DNA of 42,262 bases from Paenibacillus sp. UNC451MF (GTDB lineage Bacteria; Bacillota; Bacilli; Paenibacillales; NBRC-103111): contig NZ_JMLS01000037.1 in the NCBI RefSeq assembly GCF_000686845.1, positions 1 through 42,262 of the forward strand, written 5' to 3'. This document shows positions 26,089 to 35,700 of the stretch, one piece after another. The position numbers and the translations under genes were made by a program. The notes beneath the pieces are model-generated. The model was not told the origin of the DNA. It worked only from the letters and a program-made list of their open reading frames with translations, and did not search any database. How positions within the stretch are numbered: position 1 is the stretch's first letter; every line of letters begins with the position of its first letter.

Positions 26089-26416
26089 ACGTTTTAAACG
26101 ATTTTTTCTGAGAGTTGAGCACTAGGATTAGTGAGATTCTTTCATTTTAGTTACATAAAAGCATAAGAGAAAGAGCAATCTCAGAAGTATAGGGGGATCA
26201 TCTTTACAAGGAGGAGTAACGCTCTCCAACCTGACGAAAAAGAAAGGACCCCCATGGCCGAAGTGCTCGAGGCTCTGCTGATTTCGGGTCCTATCAGCGC
26301 TTGTGTAAATGCCACTCATCAATTATGTGACAAACTTTATGCAACGCAACACCACTCGATACTAAATTTACGCGTGGTGCTTATTTGAAAATTTTATTGA
26401 AGGATGCAACCGGTTT

Positions 26417-27028
26417 TTAAAAACGTGGCAGATTTGAAAGGTTATTGTCCGGGTTGCCATCCGGATAAGATCTTAGGGTTTTTTGTCCCTCCCGGTTTTT
26501 ACCTGTGTTAACATCTTCAATTAGACCCATTTCTGCCAATGCAATAGCTGAAGCAATGTCCGCGACGGAACCATCCTGAAACTGAACTGCACTTATACCG
26601 CCATTTTCATAACGAACTGCTTGGATTATCGCTTTGTTAGGGTCAATTGTATGAGGACCCTTACCATATTGCGTCCCGTCCCGCATAAAAGTACCGTACT
26701 GTACCGGTTGACCTTTGTTGTTATATCCGGTATATCCACCCTGGTAACCTACATTACGAGCATCGGCGTTATTAATTCCGGTATTTCGTTGCCCATAATC
26801 AGCATTAGGGTCGCCGGATGCTCCTGGCACAGGCATACCACCTTGGAATATCTGTGTGTTTCCCTGTTCTAAGGAATTCGCATTTTCCAGTGAACTAATT
26901 TGTTCAAAGTGAGGAATTGGTGTTCCATTCCAAGCAAAGTTTTCATTGTGAGTCGTGGGAACAGAATTTTCATAAGATGGGTTAGGCTGATTTTGACTAA
27001 TTTGTTGCCATTTTCTACGTCTGGGCAT
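26417..27028 (-). CDS. DUF3892 domain protein with Asn/Gln/Gly-rich N-terminal part
   Basis: A 203-residue protein. The first 125 residues are low-complexity, rich in Asn, Gln, Gly, Pro and Tyr, with PNPSYENS and GYQGGYTGYNNKGQ; there are no membrane segments. The C-terminal 65 residues are the DUF3892 domain: IIQAVRYENGGISAVQFQDG, then AMALAE-like helix and NTGKNREGQKTLRSYPDG. The family has no established function; it occurs in spore formers, and the N-terminal composition resembles coat or crust proteins. The preferred start at 27028 (MPRRRKWQQ) has AAGGAG about 11 bases upstream; a longer version starting at 27076 is less likely. Confidence 0.75.
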   Translation of the reverse strand: MPRRRKWQQISQNQPNPSYENSVPTTHNENFAWNGTPIPHFEQISSLENANSLEQGNTQIFQGGMPVPGASGDPNADYGQRNTGINNADARNVGYQGGYTGYNNKGQPVQYGTFMRDGTQYGKGPHTIDPNKAIIQAVRYENGGISAVQFQDGSVADIASAIALAEMGLIEDVNTGKNREGQKTLRSYPDGNPDNNLSNLPRF

Positions 27029-27334
27029 TAGGATACTAGCTCCTTCACAAAATAATAAAAAATGTGGGATTATCATTTGCCAAACTGCTAAAAATTATAC
27101 TCTTCAAATAGTGATCCACGCAGCTCGAAAACACTTTCCACCTAACAGTGACAACTGCCACCATTTGTTGGCCGGCACCCCGATTCCGGACGATTTGAAC
27201 ATGACGCGCATTCAGAAGAAATACCTGTGTAGAAAAAATATCAACTTTGTAAATATACATATTTAAAATGTATTTAAAGTATGATACTGTATAAATAAGG
27301 AAAGCAAATCACATTGGGAATTGGAGGCGTTTTC
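27029..27334. other. Divergent region between the DUF3892 and Rieske genes
   Basis: No gene is confidently supported. A 51-codon frame at 27111-27266 (NCHHLLAGTPIPDDLNMTR in its middle) looks protein-like but has no ribosome binding site. The inverted repeat ATACAT (27255-27260) and ATGTAT (27268-27273) and TATAAA at 27290-27295 probably belong to the rightward promoter. Confidence 0.35.
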
Positions 27335-29074
27335 ATGGACCGTTGGATTCAAGCGGGTAGGGTAGACGAGCTTCAAGAGCAAGGACCGAAGCTGATCAAG
27401 GGGGGCATCGTAGTTTTTTATCACGAGGATGCAGTGCATGCGCTTGACAACCGGTGCCCTCACCTCGGTTTTCCGCTCCACATGGGGAGTTTATGCGACG
27501 GAATTTTGACATGCCATTGGCATCATGCGCGGTTTGACGTATGCAGCGGTGGAACACTCGACCCTTGGGCGGACGATGTTCCGGTACACGACATAACCGT
27601 TCAAGACGGAGTAATTTGGGTCAACCCGATTTCCCGGAATGGCAATCAAGTTCAGCTGTATAAAGACCGGCTTCTGAGTGGCATTGAGCAAAATATCGGT
27701 CTTGTCATAGCCAAAGCCGTAGTCGGTTTAATGGAGGCAGGCGTTCCCGAGACGGAAATCGCAGCGCTTGGGGTCGAATTCGGGGTCAAACAGCGTAGGC
27801 AAGGGTGGGGATCCGGATTAACGATTCTGACTGCGATGGCCAACGTCCTGCCCAAGCTTGATAAACAAGGTCGGATCCTTGCGTTGTTTCAAGGATTGCT
27901 GCACACTGCGCGCGACTCAGCCGGAAGCGGAACGCGTTTCTTGCTCAATCCGCTCCCTAATACGAGCGTCACCAAAGAACGGCTGACGGAATGGTACTGT
28001 GACTGCATCGAGGTTCGGGATACGCGCGGCGCAGAACGGGTGCTGCTGACCGCCGTGCAGGCGGGGGCGGATGAAATTAGATTATTCTCAATGATGAGCA
28101 TGGCGGTGACGGACCATTTCTATATTAATGGAGGCCATACGCTGGATTTCCATAATAAAGCATTCGAAAGCTTGAAGTATGTGGGGGACGAGCAGCGCAA
28201 TTATGTCCTCGCTTCGCTCGTACCGATGTTTGGAGACGCGTCACGCAGTGAAGAGCTGCACAGCTGGCAGTCTCCGGTCAATTTGGTTCAGCCGTTGATG
28301 GAAGCGTTCGAGGAGCTATCCAATAAAGGCGTTTCATCTAGAGGGGGAGGCTCCTGTATTGACGACGAGGAGCTGCTCCAATCACTGCTTGGAGACGATC
28401 CGCTACGGACGGTTCGAGTGCTGAAAGAATCTTTGCTCGGCGGCGCCTCTCCGGTACGCATTTCGCAAATTGCTGCATTGGCTGCAGCGGAACGGGTAGT
28501 CCGTTTCCATACGCAGAACGATTTCGGGGACTGGATTTCGGTGCTACACACGTTTACGCATGCTCACGCCGTTCACGAAGGTTTGATCCGTTCCGCCGAT
28601 CCATGGCTGGTTCGCGGAATTTTCCATTCGGCGGCTACAATATACCTCGACCGGTTTTTGAACATCCCCGCTGCCCCGAGACCGGCTGTGACTGGCGAGG
28701 CTGGGGACGTGCCGCAGCCCACGGAGCTGCTTGAGATTCTCGACAAGCAGCAGCAGGTAGCGCCGGCGGCGGCATGGGTGATTCGCTATCTGCGCAGCGG
28801 CGGAAAGCCGGAACCTTTATTCAACGTATTGGGTCATGCGCTGCTTCGAGAGGATGCGGAATTCCACTCCTTCCAGATGTACGAGGCGGCCGTGGCGGAA
28901 TATGACCGCTGGGCTTCCGAGTCGGGACCGTTCGCAGAGAAAGCCCGCGAAACGCTGATCCTTGCGGTTACCCGTTATTTGGCGGCGCATGCTCCGACTT
29001 CCCGCGAGAGGCCCCATACGGCGAAAATAGCATGGCGGCTCCATCGAGGCGAGAAATTATTCGAAGAAGAATAA
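27335..29074 (+). CDS. Rieske [2Fe-2S] domain protein with large helical C-terminal part
   Basis: A 579-residue cytosolic protein. The N-terminal 100 residues are a Rieske domain: CPH (Cys41, His43) and CHWH (Cys60, His63) are the four iron-sulfur ligands, with VWVNP at its end. The remaining 480 residues are predominantly alpha-helical, without a catalytic motif that I recognise, and they lack the mononuclear iron site of ring-hydroxylating oxygenases. Proteins of this kind are annotated only as Rieske-domain proteins, so electron transfer to an unknown partner is the likely role. The ATG at 27335 has GGAGG at 27323-27327. No oxygenase, reductase or ferredoxin gene is adjacent. Confidence 0.8.
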   Translation: MDRWIQAGRVDELQEQGPKLIKGGIVVFYHEDAVHALDNRCPHLGFPLHMGSLCDGILTCHWHHARFDVCSGGTLDPWADDVPVHDITVQDGVIWVNPISRNGNQVQLYKDRLLSGIEQNIGLVIAKAVVGLMEAGVPETEIAALGVEFGVKQRRQGWGSGLTILTAMANVLPKLDKQGRILALFQGLLHTARDSAGSGTRFLLNPLPNTSVTKERLTEWYCDCIEVRDTRGAERVLLTAVQAGADEIRLFSMMSMAVTDHFYINGGHTLDFHNKAFESLKYVGDEQRNYVLASLVPMFGDASRSEELHSWQSPVNLVQPLMEAFEELSNKGVSSRGGGSCIDDEELLQSLLGDDPLRTVRVLKESLLGGASPVRISQIAALAAAERVVRFHTQNDFGDWISVLHTFTHAHAVHEGLIRSADPWLVRGIFHSAATIYLDRFLNIPAAPRPAVTGEAGDVPQPTELLEILDKQQQVAPAAAWVIRYLRSGGKPEPLFNVLGHALLREDAEFHSFQMYEAAVAEYDRWASESGPFAEKARETLILAVTRYLAAHAPTSRERPHTAKIAWRLHRGEKLFEEE

Positions 29075-29190
29075 AGTGAGAGAGGCAAGCCGAAGCAATT
29101 ATTGCATAGTAGAGGTATAAGCGGTTGTTACTAAATCCCGCCGTTGTCCATAACGTAACAGGATACGATAGCTCAATTATTTACCCGATA

Positions 29191-29226
29191 ACAAAGCTGC
29201 CGCGAATGATTCGGCAGCTTTGTTGC
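29191..29226 (+). terminator. Probable terminator after the Rieske gene
   Basis: A perfect 12-base inverted repeat, ACAAAGCTGCCG and CGGCAGCTTTGT, with an 8-base loop, followed by TTGC. The T run is short. Confidence 0.6.
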
Positions 29227-29460
29227 ACTTGGGGTCATGATATATTTCTGTCCGTACGGTCATTTCGTAGGAACACACACAGCTGCAAGAACAATTTAAG
29301 AAGAAGGGGACTTTATCTTTCTGTCCGGTAGGTCCTGCTGCTGATACCGTCGTAAACTAGTCAAGAAGAAGGATATCACCTCAAAATGAACAGACAGGAT
29401 GAAGCCGTGTGGCTTCTGCCTGCCCACAACCTACCGAAGAAAGCGGCAGTGGACGTTATA

Positions 29461-29501
29461 AAGGAGTTAAGCGCGGATACCATGCACTTAACTCCTTGTT
29501 C
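29461..29501 (+). terminator. Hairpin, possible terminator
   Basis: AAGGAGTTAAG (29461-29471) and CTTAACTCCTT (29487-29497) are perfectly complementary over 11 bases; a short T-rich tail follows. Confidence 0.45.
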
Positions 29502-29594
29502 ATTTACATATTCAATTTTTTGAGTGTAGAATGTGTCCCGCAACTCATTAAATGTTATTTTGTCAGTACAAACTTTTAAGAAGTGAGGAGTACA

Positions 29595-29870
29595 ATGGTG
29601 GTCACGGGAGAGTTTGCGCTTTTGACTTATGAGATAAACCTAGTCATCAATGCACTTCTAAAAGGAACCGTGAAAGTGTCTGCGCTGTATCACCATATAC
29701 TCAGTGAGTTAGGAATCACCCCCGTTAGTAAATATGTCTGTCTACTCGTATATTTGACCTGGAATCAATACTGTCGTTGGGAATTTATGCTGAACCCTGT
29801 TTTGCCCGTTTTTAATTCTCGTTGGCAACATCCGGTTAGGATAGAGAAAAAATCGAAGATATTATTTTAG
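29595..29870 (+). CDS. Small hypothetical protein, 91 residues
   Basis: A 91-residue frame with TGAGGAG four bases before an ATG at 29595. The product is hydrophobic-helical in the first 60 residues (EINLVINALLKGTVKVSALYHHILSELG) and basic at the end (RIEKKSKILF). No family is recognised. It is a modest candidate: the RBS spacing is short and the region around it is hairpin-rich. Confidence 0.4.
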   Translation: MVVTGEFALLTYEINLVINALLKGTVKVSALYHHILSELGITPVSKYVCLLVYLTWNQYCRWEFMLNPVLPVFNSRWQHPVRIEKKSKILF

Positions 29871-29883
29871 TTAGTTCATATTT

Positions 29884-29955
29884 ATACTTAAGTATGGTAT
29901 GATCAGGTTATAATAGGCGATATACCACAATCAATAGTTTGTTTTTGAACTATTG
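29884..29955 (+). promoter_or_regulatory. Promoter and operator-like repeats before the DUF1080 gene
   Basis: A 12-base perfect palindrome ATACTTAAGTAT (29884-29895) is followed by TATAAT (29909-29914) and then by an 8-base inverted repeat CAATAGTT/AACTATTG (29932-29955). The TATAAT has no good -35. The repeats flank the expected start of transcription, an arrangement typical of repressor binding sites. Confidence 0.45.
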
Positions 29956-30025
29956 CGAGTGGACTGACATATTTTTATCAAATAAGAATGGGGAGAGTAG
30001 TAATTTAATTTAGGAGGGTAACAGA

Positions 30026-30643
30026 ATGAACGATTTAACCAATGAAGAAGTACAAAAGGGTTATCGGCTTTTATTCGACGGGGAATCACTGAATGGCTGG
30101 GCTTCAACGCTCAACCTCGACGGATGGATTGTGCAAAATGGGAGCATTGTGTGCAAGGGTGAAAGAAGCGGATATTTGTATACCATTGATCGGTTTGAAA
30201 ATTTTGTTCTCATCCTTGAATATAAAACAGCACCAAAGGTCAACAGCGGCGTTTTCTTCAGGTGGTCCGATCTTCAGGATCCAGTAAATACGGGTCTTGA
30301 AGCGCAAATACTCGATACCTACGATCAGGATAAGTTGGTCAAGAATAGCTCAGGCGCTTTATATGATCTGGTTGCTCCCTCCAAGAATGCAGTTCGTAAG
30401 GCTGGAGAATGGAATCAATTGAGAGTTTCATGTAATCGCAATTATATTGAAATAATACTTAACAGGGAAGTGGTCGTCAAAGCCGATATTAATCAATGGT
30501 CGGTTGCTGGTAAAAACCCGGACGGTACCGATAATAAATTCAAATATGCTTGGAGGGATCAACAGCGCTTAGGGCATATAGGACTGCAAGATCACGGTGG
30601 CTACGTTGAATTTAGAAATATAAAAGTTATATCAATATCATGA
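30026..30643 (+). CDS. DUF1080 / 3-keto-disaccharide hydrolase-like protein
   Basis: A 205-residue protein of the DUF1080 family, a concanavalin-like beta-sandwich some of whose members hydrolyse 3-keto-glycosides. Family signatures are visible: LLFDGESLNGWAS near the start, GWIVQNGSIVCKGERSGYLYT, NFVLILEYKT, SGVFFRWSD and GHIGLQDHGGYVEFRNIKV at the end. There is no signal peptide, so it acts in the cell. The ATG at 30026 has TTAGGAGGG before it. It precedes fragments of a sulfatase and an oxidoreductase, so it is probably the surviving member of a degraded sugar gene cluster. Confidence 0.85.
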   Translation: MNDLTNEEVQKGYRLLFDGESLNGWASTLNLDGWIVQNGSIVCKGERSGYLYTIDRFENFVLILEYKTAPKVNSGVFFRWSDLQDPVNTGLEAQILDTYDQDKLVKNSSGALYDLVAPSKNAVRKAGEWNQLRVSCNRNYIEIILNREVVVKADINQWSVAGKNPDGTDNKFKYAWRDQQRLGHIGLQDHGGYVEFRNIKVISIS

Positions 30644-30754
30644 CTGTGGCCGTGCACCGCTTACATAAATCCTATTATGTGATGGTGTAAATGAACCACT
30701 TAATTCATATATTGACAAAAGAAATAGCGAAGATGGTTTGAAAAAAACAAAACA

Positions 30755-31163
30755 GGCGATTTCGGCTTCAATGATCACGGAATCGACTGGATCTCGTGGA
30801 TGTCTCGTCCCTACCACGCGCCGGAATTTCTGCATCCGACCAACTGGACAATCAATGAATCCCGTCAGTTTCTTCGCAACCGGGATCCGAACAAGCCGTT
30901 TTTCTTAAAGACATCATTCGCCCGACCTCATTCACCTTACGACGCTCCCGCCTTTTACTATGATATATATGAAAAGAAAGAAATTCCGCAACCGCACATC
31001 GGTGAATGGTCCACTATGCACGATGTGAAGAAGGATTCCGCTAAACCGGATGCATGGAGAGGACAGCGAAGCAATGAAGAAATCCGTAGAGCTAGGATTG
31101 GATACTATGGGAATATTCATCATATCGATCTTCAAATCGGGGCCATCGCACAGCTGCTCGGAT
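30755..31163 (+). pseudogene. Sulfatase, internal fragment
   Basis: Reading GDFGFNDHGIDWISWMSRPYH, then LHPTNWTINESRQFL, RDPNKPFFLKTSFARPHSPYDAP and RARIGYYGNIHHIDLQIG gives the central portion of a sulfatase of the alkaline phosphatase superfamily (HPPYDPP-type motif and the GYYGxxxHID region). The N-terminus with the CxPSR formylglycine site, and the C-terminus, are missing. The frame fuses directly into a fragment of another gene, so it is not functional. Confidence 0.7.
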
Positions 31164-31472
31164 ATTGGGGGGAATCAGAAGAGTCGTCACAAACGATTGA
31201 AATTGCTGGTAATGGCGGAATTATCCGCTACGATAGCACGAAAGCGAGATCAATCACGGTCAAGCAACGTTTTGCATCGGATTTAACCGCTCCAGAACCT
31301 TTGGCTTCCGTCGATCGCTGCAGGACGATGCAATTCTTTCACAGATGCGATTGCACGTTTTCAATCGGGATGTTCTTTCGGGGCTTGCCTGGAAGATACG
31401 CTTGCGATTCTGGATTTGGCCTGGACGGCCGAAAAATCTATCCGAACACGCCAACCCATCCAATTAGCATAA
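31164..31472 (+). pseudogene. Gfo/Idh-type oxidoreductase, C-terminal fragment, frameshifted
   Basis: SQTIEIAGNGGIIRYDS and ITVKQRF match the C-terminal beta-sheet domain of Gfo/Idh/MocA oxidoreductases. After a frameshift near 31320 the next frame reads SFTDAIARFQSGCSFGACLE, then DTLAILDLAWTAEKSIRTRQ and PIQLA followed by a stop at 31470-31472, the usual family ending. The NAD-binding domain is absent. The piece is joined in frame to the sulfatase fragment, so a deletion must have removed both a sulfatase 3' end and an oxidoreductase 5' end. Confidence 0.65.
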
Positions 31473-31568
31473 GATTCACAAAGTCAACGATGGCGTCACT
31501 GATAAAGCGCCGGTCGAGAGAGCAAAGGATATCAGGCAGGGCGAATAACGGGGCCGTTCGATTGACGC

Positions 31569-32650
31569 TTATTCGCACCTGTTTCGGAAAATTATCTTAT
31601 CCAAGTGTAGATACGCATTAACCGGCTCGGTATACAGATGAGAGAAAGAAAGATGACGATCTAGCACATAATTAGCCGCTCCGAGCGCGCTACCTGTTTC
31701 ATCGAACGTACCCGGATGAACAACAACAGCTGCGGCTAATTGACTTACAGCCCGCTGTCTCATTACTTTCTCTGTGGTTTGCAGGTAGAGCGGACATTTC
31801 ATTGGAATCCAGCCTCCCAGTATAATAGCGTCCGGATTCAGCACATTTACGAGGTTAGCCGTTGCCAGCCCGAGATATGACGCAGCCTTCACTATCACCT
31901 GAACGGCCAGTTCGTCGCCATCGTTGGCGGCCTGGCAAATCATCTCGGCATTCAACATCTGAATGTCACTGGCTGAGAAGCCAAGCAGCGATGAATGGGT
32001 TCCTTGTCTGAGTATGCGCCGTGCTTCTTGTTCGATAGCGGAAGAGGAAGAATGCATTTGGAGGCATCCCATGTTGCCGCAAGGGCATAAGGGTCCGTCG
32101 AATGAGACGGTTGTGTGACCAATTTCCCCGGCCCCGCCCAAGGTGCCGTGTATCAATTCACGATTAACGTAAATGCCGGCCCCAATGCCTGTATCGACAC
32201 CAATGTAGATGGTGTTGTTATACGGCTTTCCTGAACCGTACCTGCACTCCGACAACCCGCGGGCCAGCTCCGGTTAAGAACGGCAGTCGGCCAACCCATT
32301 GCGTCATGCGCCATTGCCCCCAAGCGGATGCGTTGCCAGCCCAGTACGGCGGAACTGCGTATCATGCCGTCCCGCGTATCGACGATCCCGGGAACGCCCA
32401 GCCCAAGTAACGGCACAACGTGTTTGTTCAGATTTTCTACAAACTTGGGAAGCTGGTCCGCTAACGCCTGAATGGCCGCCTCAGGCGAAGGAGAAGCGAT
32501 CGGAATGCTAATCGTTCGAAGCGGGAAACCCTGCAAATCGAATGCACCAAGAACCCATCGGTTGTTATTCAGGTCGGCTCCTAGCACTGCGTGCGTTTGT
32601 GAAGCGAGGACCAGCTTGGTGGCCGGTCTTCCTCCGGTCCTCAGGCGCAT
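31569..32650 (-). pseudogene. ROK family repressor, lacking its HTH and frameshifted
   Basis: Two minus-strand frames form one ROK (NagC/XylR-type) protein: 32650-32240 reads GGRPATKLVL, VLGADLNNNRWVLGAFD, LLGLGVPGIVDTRDG, and 32255-31569 continues SECRYGSGKPYNNTIYIGVD, then GIGAGIYVNRELIHGTLGGAGEIGH with the CPCGNMGCLQ zinc motif. The switch between frames near LNR/ELARGLSECR means a one-base shift. The sequence begins at the linker that normally follows the winged helix-turn-helix; no HTH precedes it before the PL8 gene at 32750. So it has lost DNA binding and its frame and is a pseudogene. It probably once repressed the PL8 region. Confidence 0.8.
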
Positions 32651-32685
32651 GCCGAATATGTAATAGTTTAATTCTTTGCATATGT

Positions 32686-32718
32686 TTAGGTTTGGTTAAT
32701 TATCCGAGCCAAAACTAA
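32686..32718 (+). promoter_or_regulatory. ROK/XylR-like inverted repeat before the PL8 lyase gene
   Basis: TTAGGTTTGG (32686-32695) and CCAAAACTAA (32709-32718) match as an inverted repeat in nine of ten positions, separated by 13 bases. XylR-type operators in Bacillus have the same TTAGTTTG...CAAACTAA character. It lies about 32 bases before the lyase start and beside the broken ROK repressor. Confidence 0.55.
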
Positions 32719-32749
32719 TGCACAATAAGATAAGGAGATGGTGAAGCAC

Positions 32750-35700
32750 ATGAAGAAAGAGCAGAAACAAGTACAAGCGCAAGTTAAACTGGGTGTTCCT
32801 TCCGTTGAATCCATAGCACATGGAAGGAGCGTATCATACGGCGACGACGGTTCATTCCTGTATGCGGAGTCTTTTGAAGGGAGTTCGGTGCCTGAGCAAT
32901 GGCGAGCGGAGGGGGGAGGATTTCTCTCCCTATCAGCCGCACACTATAAACATGGATCTCGTTCATTAAAATGGCAGTGGGAGCAAGGTTCGAAGCTTGT
33001 TGCTGACCGGCCGAACCATCTGGATAATGCATGCCAAAGCAGGAACGGCGGAATTAAATTTTGGATTTACAATGAGAGAGCGTTATCCGGCAATTTGACA
33101 TTCCGGTTTGGGTCCGAACGGGGATTTAGCTTGGGGCAAGCCCCGTGCTCCTTCGAGATTGGAGTCGGATTTACAGGTTGGAGAGGATTTAATATCCATT
33201 TTCGTGAAGACGGCGGTTATGATCCAACCGCTGGTCTCAATGAATACGAACCGCTTATGATGATGGAGATGATTCCGCCTGCAGAAGAAGAAAGCGGCAC
33301 GATATTCATCGATGTCATTGAATTCGTCGAATCGGTTCCTGCGTCGCGATCTTCTGACTGGCAGCTGCCGTTTCTACGTCAAAAAGCGAACGGAGGCAAA
33401 GGCGGGTCATGGGATCGTAGCTTTTATTTCAGCAGACTGCGACCCGGATTGCCGGAGGAGCCTGAAATCACTTCGGAGCAGAAAAACGCGTTCGCCACGA
33501 TCACCAAGCGCTATGAGCGCTGGATATTGGGCCATGACATAGATCTCTCTTTGGAGCCCCTGCGGATTCGTTATGAATCGCTTCAATCGTTCATTCGCGA
33601 AGGGGTGGAATGCTATGACGCTTTGGGCATCCGACGGGATGAGAACGGAAATGTGACAGGTGTTCCTTTGTTTTCCAGCCGATCGTCTCATGGTCCTGAA
33701 TTTGGAAAGGACGTCGCCAGGACGATTTTTCTGCCCATTGTGCTCGATTACAAACTGAACGGGAATGACGAGAGTAAGTTCAAGGCGTTGGACTTATTCG
33801 ATCATTTTCACGATCAAGGCTGGGCTGCTGGAAGCGGGCTCGAAACGCTCGATCATGAGACGAACCGCAACAACGGCTATTTTCATTCCGTTTTCCTCAT
33901 GCGGGAGGAATTGAGAAAAACGGGGCGGCTGCAACGGGAACAGGCTGCGATGCACTGGTTTATCAACTTCGGTAAAACATACGGCTTCCCGGACAAAGAC
34001 TATACGGAAACAACCGCAGACGAAGTGCGCACACGGTTTGTATATAAGTTGCTCGTCGTTCTCGCAATGGACGATTCACCTGAGAAAGTGCGGCACATGC
34101 GGGGACTTCTTCTGTGGATGAATCATGCGCTTGCAATAGCGCCGGGGTTTGCGGGGACGATCAAGCACGATTATATGGGATTCCATCATCGAGGCGTCTA
34201 CATGAGTGCCTATGCGCCCAATGCCCTGGAAACAGCTGCTCTGATGACGTATTTGCTTCACGGCACACCGTTCGCTCTGGAAGCGGAATCTGTAGAGAAC
34301 GTGAAGCGAGCATTGCTGACATTGCGGATCGTCACGAATAAATACGATGTGCCGACTGGAATAAGCGGACGCTACCCATCCAAAGGACCTTCCACTCATG
34401 AATTGCTGTCGGCTTATGCGTACTTGGCGTTCTCCGGAGAGCAGGTGGACCGTGAACTGGCCGGAGCGTTCATGAGGCTTTGGAATCCAGAAGAGCCATT
34501 TTTGAAACAATTTTTCGCGAAGGCTGACAGTAAAGGCGTCGAATATATGGATACGCTTGGAGGACTGCAGCTTACGGTGAAGCTTTCTCTTGCAGGCTTT
34601 GAACCCGAAAACAGTCCTGAAGGCTTCTGGATCAAGCCATCCTCTGCTCTGGCGGTGCTGAGACGCGATAACTGGATGCTTTCCACAAAAGGATGGAGCC
34701 AGTATGTCTTCGATTTTGAAGCCCACGGCATGCGGCCTTCAGTGTCCACCCACAAGTCACAGCTTGGGGAGAACGTATATGGGCGATACATCAGTTACGG
34801 GGCGATTCAAATCTTTGCCGGAGACTCCACACCGAGCGCAGAGAGCAGCGGTTATTCGTTGGATCGGGGCTGGGACTGGTGCAGATGGCCAGGGACGACT
34901 GCTAAGCATGTCGTGCTGGAGGAACTGGAGACCGGTAGACCGAGCAGGGGAGCTCGATCCTTTACGGACAAGACTCGTTCGTTTACAGATGAAACGTTCG
35001 TAGGAGGCGTCACAAGCGAGGGTATGGATGGAGTATTCTCTATGAAGCTTCACGATACCGTGTTCGATCCCAGCTTCCGCGCGATCAAGTCAGTGTTTTA
35101 TTTTGGCGGCGATGTTATTGTGATAGGGTCCGGCATTTGCTGCGACGATGTTGAAAATCGTGTAACAACGACGCTGTTCCAGTCATTTTTGGGAAGTAGT
35201 TCTGTCCCGTTCCTTTTAGAAGGGACGGAGGTCACTCAGCTGCCATGGCGCCATAACGGTGCAAACGGACAATCGACCTGGATGCTCGATCCGTACGGAA
35301 ACGGTTATGTGGTGAAGGAGGCAGGAGGACTTATTATCGAACGAAACGTTCAGCATTCGCGCGACCATAGAGGTGTGAAGGAGACGGAAGGCTGCTATAC
35401 CACGGCCTGGATCGACCATGGCATTCGTCCGCAGGATGCCGATTACGAATACGCTATTCTCGTACAGACGACACCTGATGAGGTGAATCGCTATGCAGTC
35501 TCGCCTCGCCATAGGGTGCTGCAGAAGGACGCATCTGCTCATGTCGTTTCCCATCATGAGAAGCAGTCGATCGGGTATGCGATATTCGACGAATCGAGCA
35601 CGATGACATTCGGCGTCTTCAGGAAGTCGAGCACACCTGTAATCGTTATGGAGAAGCGGCGTGATTCGCGTCTGCTGCTCAGTCTGGCCGATCCGGATCT

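Larger units (their letters stand above)
25721..26416. other. Intergenic stretch with possible gene remnants and two terminators
   Basis: No intact gene is supported. A broken frame at 25788-25925 reads LTDKYGKVFMVGEG and, after a one-base shift, LLEVEAYQAWLKDEAERN, which looks like leftovers of a protein gene. The hairpins at 25958-25987 and 26051-26088 are terminators. A short frame at 26128-26322 on the minus strand has no convincing start. Confidence 0.4.
29075..29594. other. Intergenic region with several hairpins
   Basis: No gene is supported. Hairpins: ACAAAGCTGCCG/CGGCAGCTTTGT at 29191-29222, CAGG.GAAGCC/GGCTTC.CCTG at about 29396-29422, and AAGGAGTTAAG/CTTAACTCCTT at 29461-29497. 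A 45-codon frame at 29384 has no ribosome binding site. The three hairpins in 300 bases are unusual for an empty region. Confidence 0.45.

Noticed and set aside
26128-26322. A 64-codon minus-strand frame
   Set aside because: No ribosome binding site, low protein-like character and no conserved motif.
29384-29521. A 45-codon frame inside the hairpin-rich region
   Set aside because: No ribosome binding site at a usual distance, and it overlaps two strong hairpins.
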